Shown here in pieces: positions 1 to 64,000 of a stretch of 64,000 nucleotides of DNA. The notes under the pieces are model-generated. The model saw only the letters and a program-made list of their open reading frames with translations. It had not been told where the DNA came from and did not search any database. Position numbers and translations under genes: made by a program. Every line of letters starts with the position of its first letter. The stretch's first letter is position 1. Location of the stretch: positions 170,526 through 234,525 of the forward strand of contig JAQGDQ010000207.1 in the NCBI GenBank assembly GCA_030141605.1, given 5' to 3'. The stretch is from Tubiluchus corallicola. Lineage: Eukaryota; Priapulida; Priapulimorpha; Priapulimorphida; Tubiluchidae.

Positions 1-1208
1 GCAATTTTATGCATATATCGTATTCGCGTTGAAAGGAATTTTTGTTTGTTTTCATTTTAAATCTCCCGCAATACTGTTCCGATGGCGCCATTACATGACG
101 TCACTACGCAAACATAAATCAGGTGAAGAAAAAGTAACGTTAATCTACGTCCCCTATATTACTTAGTATTTCGCTTATCTGCTGGAAAGATTTGTGTAAC
201 TAGAAATAATAATTTAAAATGTTCGTGCCAACTGATAAAATGTTGTTGGCTCACCTCGCAGGGTGCGCCACTCACTAGCCAGAAACGCATTTTTAATCTT
301 ATTGACATGGTACAGGAATTTAAAATTTTACTTAATTACAACATGTTTGCTACGAATTCTCTGATTATTTTTTCAAACTTTACTTAATGTTATCTAAACT
401 TGTTTCAAACGACCTACCATTAAAATGGCTGCGCCTAACGGTTATCGCGGGAGATTAAATTTACAAGTTTTATACAGCGTTACTGCGGACGCCAGCCCTG
501 CATGTAAAAAGGCAGTAAGTGGCATAAAATTTCAAGACGAGTTTTTTAATCTTCATGTTAGTGGAGGGTTTTCTTTAAGCTTACTGAATTTATCGTCGCT
601 GCAACTAGATACTAGAACTGGATGAAAATGTAATATGACCTAGCAAACCAATAATCAATGTGGCTGACTGGGTCAACTAGATCGGCAGCATAATAAACAT
701 GCATTGTTAATCTGGTTCTTTTGGAACCCCAGTAATAATAACTTTCAACGTTTTTGGCCAACCTTCAGACAAGTGCAGCTGTGCATCTGTCGCTGTTCAG
801 TTCCCATAGCTTGATCATTAGAATATCGATCTATTGGTGTATATATCATATCTTTCAGTGTTATTGAAAGTGAAAAGTAAGCTGATTCTTCTAAAAAACA
901 AAACCATAATTCTTTGCTGTTTACAATTATTCACAATTACAGCGATTTGATGTCAAATAAATATGTCAGTCAGTCAGTCAGGCAGGCAGGCAGGCAGGCG
1001 AGTAGGCAAGTAGCAGTCAGTTAACCAGCAATGCAACTAACCAAGCAACAAATCACTCAATAAATGAGTCAAGCAACCAAACAACTAACTAACCAACCAA
1101 CCATGGAATCCTGGGAGACTAATACTTTATATCTGCGATACTTCACGTAATTATATTGCTCTGATATCAAAAAATGTTTATGTTAAATTATAAATTATGT
1201 CATTGCAG
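1..1208. other. Intron or upstream sequence of the SLC6 gene
   Basis: No exon for SLC6 TM1-TM6 is visible here. Contains a CAGT then GGCA tetranucleotide run at about 962-1005 and AACCA-like runs near 1080-1105. Otherwise AT-rich and unremarkable. Confidence 0.6.
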
Positions 1209-7411
<6,203 letters not shown>

Positions 7412-7609
7412 TTACCTGGTGCAGCAAGAGAAACCTGAACACCTGTGTCAGTGTCACTTGACAAGATGCGAAACCAGTGCCGCCAATCAGCGGTTATTTG
7501 TCACAAACAGAAACCTCTGAGCGATTGAGAACAGAAATAGAAAACAATAGATAAGAATCCTAAACGAAGACAGCGTCGTCTTATTCGTTTGAGGCTTTGT
7601 ATCAGGGAT

Positions 7610-7850
7610 GTATTACTAATTATTTATAAGCTTAGTATTAATGTTATTATTAATGATGGCACAAACCAACAATCTTGGTATAAATGTTATTATTAATGAT
7701 GGCATAAACCCACAATTACAATTAAATTTTAAAGCCAAACTTGGAGAACAGGAAATCAGAAAAAGTTTAAATGCGCCCGGATTTGAACCGGGGAACTTCT
7801 GCTTAAAGTACAGACGTCACAAACCACTAGGCTATCGTGTTTTCCAGCTG
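7610..7850 (-). mobile_element. tRNA-derived SINE, family 1
   Basis: On the minus strand 7845-7771 has a Pol III A box (TAGCCTAGTGG) and B box (GGTTCAAATCC) in a tRNA-like head. A body ending TAATTGTGGGTTTATGCCATC follows. Similar heads plus body occur near 34335, 42540, 46955 and 47104. An 80-bp stretch beginning TAATGTTATTATTAATGATGGC is partly duplicated at the tail (7637 and 7684). Confidence 0.7.
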
Positions 7851-8710
7851 AAACCAAACACTTCCCAGGGCTTGTCTTGAACGTGAAAGAGATCTCATAT
7901 AGTTACAGTGCTTAATAGCTCATAATTTCAACACTAGATGGTGTCATTAAACATATGCACAGCACACTGGCAGCCTACGTATTTAGATGTTAAACATTGT
8001 TTATACATATTTAAAACACTGATACACTCATCATTTAGGTTAGCATATGTTTCTACTTTTCTCATTTTAAGTGAGATTTCCATCAATTACCATTATTTTA
8101 GGAAATGTTGGTTGGTGCTTATAAGTGTACATTTACTGTTGTGAAACTTTAGCTGTTCTATATATGTATTGTGAATGTTTAGAGTACAAAATAGTTTAAT
8201 GTTAGCCCAATATTCGCTTCACACTGTCACATTTATGAGGCGTTATTGTCCGTGGACGTGCTTAGCCTATAATATACACTAATATTCTTGCGTTCAAACA
8301 CAGATTTTGAAAAGAATTATTATACATGTATCATTTAAGTCATTTTATTCTGTTAGCTATAGGTGAGTGCATAAAATTAGCGTGTATGCTAAAATACTAA
8401 ATAGTAAATCAGAATTTTGCTGATATTAATTTGTAAGTATTAAACAACTATTGTCAGTTGAAGTAAGATGTCATTTATAATTTGTCTTGTAGAGATGAAT
8501 GTGAAAATTGATCTAGTTTTAGGTAGACATTTAAAGAGAGAATAACCATGTATGTTTATAATTGCGTATATTCGGTTAATCTATTGTTATGAGTTAAAGT
8601 GAGCATAAATAAGCTTTAATTGCCTAATCTGTCTAATGAGCTATATAATCTCTATTGCATAGTTATAGAATGAGAAATATAATGTGTACTATATGTCTAT
8701 GTATAACTTA

Positions 8711-8866
8711 CAGCGTGTCCAGACTAGAGAGTTTTCACTCGAGAGTTTTTCGGCGAGTTATTGCGAACTCTCCGAGAGTTGCTGAGAGTGTTTCTCGCAA
8801 GTTTCTTGCAGAACTCTGTTCATTGCGAGAACTCTCGAGAGAAAACTCTCTAGTCTGAACGTGTGG
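8711..8866. mobile_element. Short inverted-repeat element (MITE-like)
   Basis: The left end CAGCGTGTCCAGACTAGAGAG and the reverse complement of the right end, CCACACGTTCAGACTAGAGAG, match, and the identity continues inward through AGTTTTC and CTCGAGAG. The whole 156 bp can fold back on itself. No clear target-site duplication, so the superfamily is not assigned. Confidence 0.7.
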
Positions 8867-9924
8867 CAAAAATTTTTTATCATTATCATTTGATAATGCC
8901 CTTAGAGTAATGCTGTCACATTTAAAAAAGTCGTGCAACTTAGTGTATTTTTAATATTTATAGTGCAAAAACCGTTTCAGTGAAAATGATATAGCGCCAT
9001 GTTGTGTATTTCCAGTGCTGGATTTAATGGATTAATTAAAGCCCTAGGTCTCTTAGTTTAACGAAAAATAACCACTAAAGAACGTTCTAGTTAGTATTAA
9101 ACAAATATTCTTGTCCTACGCGTCTTATATTGTTGTACCTACACATGCTGTACAGTGTATATAGATATATATACAAATGAAGTATACGTTAGCAATAAAA
9201 ATATTAGTTCTAGTCATTAAAACTACGAGTTGTATATCATTCGATATTATTTAAATTCTAATAAGTTTTAGACTCTAATAAGTTTTATAGTTTTGGTACC
9301 TAATAGTAAAATAAATAAATATATGGAGTTTCTAGATAAATAAGTAAGCAAACAAAGCAACGAATCGAGTAAGTTAGCAAGCAACAAGCAACCAAGGAAA
9401 CAAGCGAGTAAGTGAATAAACAAAAACAAAACTGACATAATCAAACAAGCTAAGAAGAGAACGTAGCGGCACGGAAGAGGCACTTGGAAAGAGTCAGTGA
9501 GTGCTAGACAGGAAGAAAGAAAAAGAGAGAAAGGCGGTGGCAAAATGTCTTTGTTAGCGCGATATATGCATAATTAAAATAATAATATTACTATTGTTAT
9601 TATTAGCCTGAGTGGATACAGGAATAACTGAGTGCAAAATAAGCGACGCCAGGTGTGATTAGCAAATGGATAAGTGACTGAGTATTGCTTCTGAGCACTT
9701 CGTTAGCCATGCTACCTGCCGCTGTTTGTCTCTTACAGGAATGACTCTGACGACTCACTGCTTCTTCTTGCAGGAATAATCCAAAGCCAGATATTTAGCT
9801 AGAATCCGACATTAAGTAATAAGTACTCGGTGTGACCCCTGAATTCGGGCTTGCTGAGTACCTAAATGTATAAATGTTGCTGTATACAGAAACATTCTTT
9901 TTATTTCGCCAAATTGATATTCAC

Positions 9925-10440
9925 TTTTCGCTTTCAAAATCTCATTCCACCTATTTCAGGCATTGAGGTATCAACATTCCACTCACTTCTATCTGCAGCT
10001 AACAGCGGACGTTCTTCTACTCCTAAAGATAGATTTGGTTGAAGTTGTTGAACATCTCTATTTATCTTAGCTATCCAAGTTGTTTTACGTTTGCCAGGTG
10101 GTTTTTTTTTTGCAAGATTTTAAGGCTTTCTTTAGCGCGATTCTTACTGGTGCTTCATTTGGTTATCTTAGAAGATGTCCTAAAGATCTTAATCTTCGGA
10201 TTTTGACATGTGAACTCCAATAAATTTCTTTCGTTCTGGTGTATAAATCTTCACTCTTGATTATGTATGACAACCTTATCTTTAAAACTTTTCTAAGACT
10301 TTTATGAAATCTGCTTTTCTTGAGTAATCGTTAAACCCCAAGTTTCGCTGTTGTACAAAAATATGCTGGTAACGTAAGCATTAAAACATTAAATAATCGA
10401 AGTCTTACGTTAAGACTTAATTTCTTGCTAGTTAATAATA
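9925..10440 (-). pseudogene. LINE ORF2 C-terminal fragment, degraded
   Basis: Minus-strand translation gives, across frameshifts, IRRLRSLGHLLR then PNEAPVRIALKKAL then PPGKRKTTWIAKINRD and a DRSEW-like end. This is the order of the tail downstream of many non-LTR reverse transcriptases (RRL.W.GH..R, GKR..GRP..TW). In-frame stops and frameshifts show it is dead. Confidence 0.65.
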
Positions 10441-10670
10441 CGTTTTTGTGCAGAAGAAAAGCATGCAATTGACATTAGCAACAATATATAATATCGTATA
10501 AGCTTGGTCACGTGACAAACTTTCGTTGATGAGCGATGACGCGATAAGCAATGACGTGTGCGTGCGTCTAAGCTTCTGAAGCTTGATAGCTGATGAGATT
10601 ACAAATGACTGTCTGCTTCTACTCACTTTGGGCTACCTAAACTCTTGTATTTGTCCCTTATAAAGGCAAA

Positions 10671-27634
<16,964 letters not shown>

Positions 27635-27867
27635 TCAACATGGTGACATAGACATTTGTATCTTATCTGCTAAGGCGGCAGTGTGGAATTATTATTATTT
27701 TCAATTATATTATTCAATTTTTTCATTGTAATACATTATACAATGTATGTAGATTACAAAAAGTGCAAACAGAAAAGGAAATGGGTGCAACTATTTGTAT
27801 TTGTATTTGTATTTATTCAACTCGACTGTATAGAAAAACATTACAGCAGAAATACAAATAACGAAAT

Positions 27868-27873
27868 AATAAA
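27868..27873 (+). terminator. Possible polyadenylation signal of gene A
   Basis: AATAAA 234 bases after the stop codon. Weak support: the motif is common in this AT-rich sequence. Confidence 0.3.
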
Positions 27874-27985
27874 TATAATACAGAAGTAATTTGGTCAGGC
27901 TAAACCTTAGAAAGGGAGAAGACCACCGTCACCACTTACACTCACGACACTTACAGACATCCGCTTTAGTTGTTACGTTTAAAAT

Positions 27986-28572
27986 ACTATACTAATTAAG
28001 TTAGTTGTCTAAAGTGCTGTGGTGGACGTATTAACATTGGTAGCAACACGTTCCAAATGTTAATTAAACGGTTAGCAAAAAAATAATTGTTGGGTGTGGG
28101 CAACCATTCATAAACCGCCAGTGAAGGTAGTGAGAAACCAAAGCACCAACTCCTCATTCACATATACAGAGAAAAGTTGACATTTAAAAGCATATATCGC
28201 AGAAAGAAATTTTTAAAAGACAGCCAAGGAGTTTATTTTTAGCAAAAGGAGTCCTAAAACGTTTGCTGTTTACATTGCTGTAACTTTTTAATCACTAATG
28301 ATATCATTATTGTTGTCATTGCTATCGTCTGCTTCATTGTGGTCATTTATCATCATCGTCGTCGTCGTTGTCGTCATTTTAACCACCGTCGTCATTATCA
28401 TCGTCATCGTGATTTTAAACAATAATTATAGCTGCAAAGATGGTAAATAATAATGGACTCAAATATATTAGAAAAGTCTGTTGTGTTTATACATTTTTAA
28501 ATTTACAAAGGTAACAATGAAAAGAGTAAACAGTTGTGTGGAAGAAACAAAACGTGATAGAACGAGAAAAAA
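27986..28572. repeat. Tandem duplication, copy 1
   Basis: ACTATACTAATTAAG to AACGAGAAAAA, about 587 bp, followed after 6-7 bp by copy 2. Includes a GTC/ATC trinucleotide patch. No open frame of note. Confidence 0.95.
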
Positions 28573-28578
28573 TGTAGG

Positions 28579-29165
28579 ACTATACTAATTAAGTTAGTTG
28601 TCTAAAGTGCTGTGGTGGACGTATTAACATTGGTAGCAACACGTTCCAAATGTTAATTAAACGGTTAGCAAAAAAATAATTGTTGGGTGTGGGCAACCAT
28701 TCATAAACCGCCAGTGAAGGTAGTGAGAAACCAAAGCACCAACTCCTCATTCACATATACAGAGAAAAGTTGACATTTAAAAGCATATATCGCAGAAAGA
28801 AATTTTTAAAAGACAGCCAAGGAGTTTATTTTTAGCAAAAGGAGTCCTAAAACGTTTGCTGTTTACATTGCTGTAACTTTTTAATCACTAATGATATCAT
28901 TATTGTTGTCATTGCTATCGTCTGCTTCATTGTGGTCATTTATCATCATCGTCGTCGTCGTTGTCGTCATTTTAACCACCGTCGTCATTATCATCGTCAT
29001 CGTGATTTTAAACAATAATTATAGCTGCAAAGATGGTAAATAATAATGGACTCAAAATATATTAGAAAAGTCTGTTGTGTTTATACATTTTTAAATTTAC
29101 AAAGGTAACAATGAAAAGAGTAAACAGTTGTGTGGAAGAAACAAAACGTGATAGAACGAGAAAAA
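28579..29165. repeat. Tandem duplication, copy 2
   Basis: Period 593 bp. The only difference I found is one extra A (CTCAAAATATA versus CTCAAATATA), so the event is very recent, or the assembly carries a false duplication. Confidence 0.95.
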
Positions 29166-31507
29166 CATATTTGGAAACATGAATTTGTCAACATTGTCAC
29201 CACGGTCTATTTGTTGTTTGCCAAAGCTGCGAGAAAAAATACATGACATTCTTAAAGTTAAAAAATTCTGGATGTCGACATATAACATACAACAATGGAA
29301 TGATTCAAAGTTGTTGGGCCAAGTATGTTAGCTGATTTTCGTACTTCAAAAGTGCTCAATTGTTTTTGTAAAATAGCAAAATTAGCTTCTATTACCATTC
29401 TCAACGTGTTGTTTTATATAACATGAAATTAGGATTACCATGATATGTGATTTTATTGACTATTGATCGTATATATAAATTCATTCAAAACTGATGACGT
29501 AATAAGATGTGACGCACTCAAGGTAGCGTGTATCTAAGTCACTGAGGAACATGATCTCTGGTAAACAAATTCATAATTCGCCGCTTCGTACATATTATGA
29601 TAAATAAAAATACTTTCCAACTGCTAAAAGGTAAACGGCTGGATTCTGTATGCGCATCCAGTAAAAACCAAGGTATGTATGATATAAAAATTATCTTAAT
29701 GTGAATCGTATATAAAATGTAGGATTTATGATGATTGCAACCACACACATTTTTATCAAATTTATATTTTATCAGTTGCTCGAAAAAATCTAGAGATTCA
29801 GAGTTCTGCCAGCAATCATCGTCCAAAATAAGTAATAATACAAAATTCTCTGCGTATTATTCGTCAGACACGTAATAATTGCTACATTTAAAAAGGTTCA
29901 CATCAGTATTGAAATTTCACAGCAGACTAGGTCCATTAAACGTATAACTGCAAAATTGTCGGACATAACAAACTTTAACAGGAAAGGAGAGGGAGAAGAT
30001 AAAAAGAAAGAGCTAGATAATAGCATACGACGGGTTGGCGTTAGTTGGTTTTAACTATGGACGTCGGTAGACAAGTGTTTTTTTTATTGGCCAATTTAAA
30101 CGATCTATTTAAAGCTTGAATCAGTCATCGATATGTAACATTTTTATGTCAGTAGTCACGATAGCAAAGCAACTACAGAACGTTACAAACAATAATGACA
30201 CTGTATGACAAACATACAAATTGCAGTCTGTGAGTCAGACATTTTTCATTGTCCTCTGATGAATATTTTTTGTGTTTGTTTGCTTCTCCCGCGTCACTTA
30301 TTTATCATCTAATTTTAGCAGAATAGCAGCATTCAAATAACAATAGAAAGCTACTTAACGACAATGATTATTTTATTTATTAGTTTTCAGTTGTTACCCC
30401 AATGAAATTTCTGTAATGAGCTAAGAGTTTGCATTTAAAATCTAATAGTGAGTAATAACAAAAACAGCTTCCTACTGTAATTTGATTGCCAGTGTATACA
30501 TTGCAGTTCTAATAATTCAAACATACATAATTCATATTTTTTCTGGTCTCTTATGTAAAAATTATACTAATGTAATAATTTATCATCCTTTACATTAGCT
30601 ATAGCGTAAATATAAGGAAAACGTTTTGGAGTCGTACACCTGATTTAAGGTACTTAGATTAGGACTCGGTTCAGACCACTCTACATATTCGGTGAATCAG
30701 AAATGTTTCTATATATGCCTACTCACAAAAAACTACTGGGACGACCAAATTTGCCAAAGTTGTTTTGCATTCATTTCCCAAATGTTATAAATGCTTGCTT
30801 TTTATAGTCTATGATTGTAATGTTCTTGATGCGCATTTCTATTTAATGGCTGTGAACAAAAGATAAAAAACATCTTATATAGCGCCCACAGCAGGGGTCG
30901 AATGACTGTGAGCCCAGTGTAAAGCCAAATAGAGACCTGTTACCTTCTTGCAATGGGTGTCTCGATTCCAGCTTTATGTCTATAAAGTAAATATGCACAT
31001 CAGAACAATAAAAAACGATGGCAGATACTAAACGAAACGTCAATGCAGAATATTGGTGAAAATCCCCAAGGTGGACACTTAATCAGATCTGACAGTTACA
31101 GTTAATTGTACCAAAAAGTAAGCACGTTACTGTAGGAAACAGAGGTTTTACCATTACTACACCCAATCTTTAACATCTACTGCCGAATTATCTGAAGACC
31201 ATTGACACAGTTTATAGTTGTGAGAGAGACTAATTTAAAAACTTATCAGTTTAAGAAAGCTTTTGACCTTTAAGAGTTGTGCATGTATTGTGATGTGTGT
31301 GTGTGTATGTTTCTATTTTTATGTTCCTTTGTAGTTTTGCAAACTGGATTTGTTCAGGACTGATCTGGACCTCTGCGTTGCAAACTAGTTGTTTCACCCC
31401 TGTCTACATTCTTTAGGTAATTCTACTGTAACAGTATTAGACCTGTAGTCATCCCGGCATCGAAATAATACCGAGAGAAACCTCAGTCCCAAAATCTGCA
31501 ATTCAGA

Positions 31508-44822
<13,315 letters not shown>

Positions 44823-46107
44823 TCCAAATGAATTTGTAGTTGATATGTAATTGGTATGGTTATTTTTGAAAGGAAAAGGTTTGATGTGATTAAAGATTAA
44901 TAGAAAATTCGTATTATTGATTGCGAAGAATATTAGAGTGTTTGGACAGTATTTATTGAAAAAGAGTCGGATAATTTAGACTTGTTTGTAAAAATAAAAA
45001 TGTGTAATGTTTGATAGTGTATAGTAAGTTATATTTGGTGAATAAATCCGAGAAGTTATGACGTTATCTCTGTACTTTTTAATAATTTTATACTTGGGTT
45101 GAAAATGCAACAACAGCGAGATTGGATCAAGATCTTCTGTGCAAAGCAGGAACACATTCGCTTGGTTCATTTGGATCACAAAATAATGTTAGGGATGGGC
45201 AACCTTTTCTGCCAAAGGTTTTGATTGTTTTGTTAGATAGTGATTACACGAAATCTACATGTGGAACTAGGTACATTCTTAGACTAGATATACTTGCTAC
45301 AAGAACTGGATTTAGTCCTCTTTGCGACTTGGTCTTGGTTTAGTAATATTCCGGACAGTGTCAACCAAGAGCTGATTTACAGGTGTACCAGAAATAAACC
45401 CTGATCAGCTTCAGGTATCAAGCATCTAGCGTCCACTCAGTTGGTGGCCTGTATCCAATACCCAATGACTCCGATGCTTTGGTATCTCGACAATAATCCT
45501 TAAAAATTTAAATGTCTTCAATTTTTGTCCTGCAACACCAGGTCTAAATTATGCCGTAGTATTACAACAAATTCATATTGGTGAACTAGCGGAATTTACG
45601 CAACTAAGAAGTTTCCTATTTAGTTTCGTTTTGCCATTAGCTGCAAACTACTAGTCTGGTGGCTTTAATTTGATTAGCTAATATCTACACTAGGGCTCAG
45701 CAAAAAGTTTAAAAACCAAATGGAAAAACATCATTATCTTCTATATTAATGATATTGAATTAAATAAACCAATATTAACCGAATTTTGTCTTGTTTGGAA
45801 GAAAGGAAATCTTTGAATATGCACATTAAATTACATCACATAAAAATTCTTGCTACATAGTATCAAAGATTTCTTAATATATACTACTTGGATATGTGCA
45901 TGAGAAGTTCGAAGTAAGAAGTAATTACTGATAAGAAGTAACTAAGAACAACAAAACAGCGTCGATAGATACGTTTTTTCTGTATATTTTTGTTGCAAGT
46001 AACCAATGGCAACGAACCCAAGGGCCTAGTTACATTTCCTAAGTTCTCCGGAAGGCGAGTACCGCTGAACAACTATACATCTTCTGCATTTCCTGGTTGT
46101 ACGAAAC
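44823..46107. other. Spacer between Kelch genes B and C
   Basis: Only 1.29 kb. Two AATAAA hexamers follow gene B. A TTAGGGATGGGCAACCTTTTC near 45188 looks like a hAT terminus, but no partner end was seen. Gene C promoter must lie here. Confidence 0.55.
44993..45046 (+). terminator. Possible polyadenylation signals of gene B
   Basis: AATAAA at 44993-44998 and 45041-45046, 170-220 bases after the stop. Suggestive only. Confidence 0.35.
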
Positions 46108-63756
<17,649 letters not shown>

Positions 63757-64000
63757 GTAAGTTTGACTTGATGAGACTTTTGAGAGTTTCCAATGTGCAT
63801 CCACATTTTTGCTAAGCAATGTATTTTGGTCTTTTTTTACTACGATGAACTATGACTTTTTGGAATTAAACTTGCAACTGCATTTCGTCTTTTTTACTGT
63901 GATCAACTATGACTTAGGCCTACAACTGTTATTGCACTATTCAGACTGACAAATAACATTCTGGGCCAAAATTGGTTTCAGTTCACTATTCATTTTGATC
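63757..64000. other. Probable gene C intron 12 (start only)
   Basis: Begins GTAAGT. AT-rich, no exon visible before the window ends. Confidence 0.6.

Larger units (their letters stand above)
7412..10670. other. Spacer between the SLC6 gene and Kelch gene A
   Basis: No convincing gene. Holds a tRNA-SINE (7610-7850), a 156-bp inverted-repeat element (8711-8866) and a degraded LINE tail (9925-10440). The promoter and any 5' UTR of gene A must lie in its last part; I cannot pinpoint a core promoter. Confidence 0.6.
27635..31507. other. Spacer between Kelch genes A and B
   Basis: Contains a possible gene A AATAAA (27868), a near-perfect tandem duplication (27986-29165) and about 2.3 kb of AT-rich sequence with no coding signal that I recognise. 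Confidence 0.6.

Noticed and set aside
425-625. 66-aa open frame at the left edge as an SLC6 upstream exon
   Set aside because: Does not contain TM1-TM6 motifs and would not join exon 1209 in phase.
45122-45343. 73-aa open frame between genes B and C
   Set aside because: No recognised homology; overlaps a probable hAT-like terminus (TTAGGGATGGGCAACC) and has no splice or expression evidence.

Overview
This window is nuclear DNA from an invertebrate animal. The evidence is spliced genes with GT-AG introns of about 0.1-5 kb, an AT-rich background, long microsatellites, tRNA-derived SINEs, hAT-like ends, and CR1/L2/Jockey-type LINEs, one carrying a 2A-like peptide of the kind known from CR1-like elements of marine invertebrates. 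I cannot name the species or phylum.

Layout, all genes on the + strand. (1) 1209-7411: seven exons forming the 3' half (TM7 to C-terminus, 277 aa) of a sodium-dependent neurotransmitter transporter of the SLC6 family; its 5' half lies left of the window. (2) 10671-27634, 31508-44822 and 46108-63756 (still open at the right edge): three tandem paralogous BTB-BACK-linker-Kelch genes, here called A, B and C. Reconstructed by joining exons, A is 1080 aa, B is 1242 aa and C is at least 1242 aa. Every junction keeps frame, and exon lengths and intron phases in the Kelch part are nearly identical among the three (125; 187/190/187; 201/186/186; 221/221/212).

The BTB-BACK and Kelch halves are those of Cullin-3 substrate adaptors. 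What is unusual is the segment between them: about 400-660 residues on exons forming a symmetric phase-2/phase-2 block, with unrelated low-complexity content in each gene. A has seven (D/N/E)QQRRxS motifs. B has a Lys/Glu/Ser-rich tail with a 55-aa tandem duplication. C has sixteen 12-aa units of the VPTVPVIDTSSK type. A motif of the form FISLLGGVNP ends each linker and supplies the first Gly-Gly blade of the six-bladed propeller. In C the same motif appears again after blade 6, followed by a splice donor, so C probably encodes a second propeller beyond the window.

Introns and spacers carry the rest: a 3'-truncated antisense CR1-like LINE (47.6-51.05 kb), a sense LINE with a YADD reverse transcriptase (24.7-27.2 kb), five other LINE fragments or termini, two tRNA-SINE families, two inverted-repeat MITEs, three dispersed repeat families, a near-perfect 593-bp tandem duplication at 27986-29165, a GC-rich triple hairpin at 24603-24677, and many microsatellites. 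No functional tRNA, rRNA or CRISPR array was found. All exon boundaries are by-eye predictions without transcript data.
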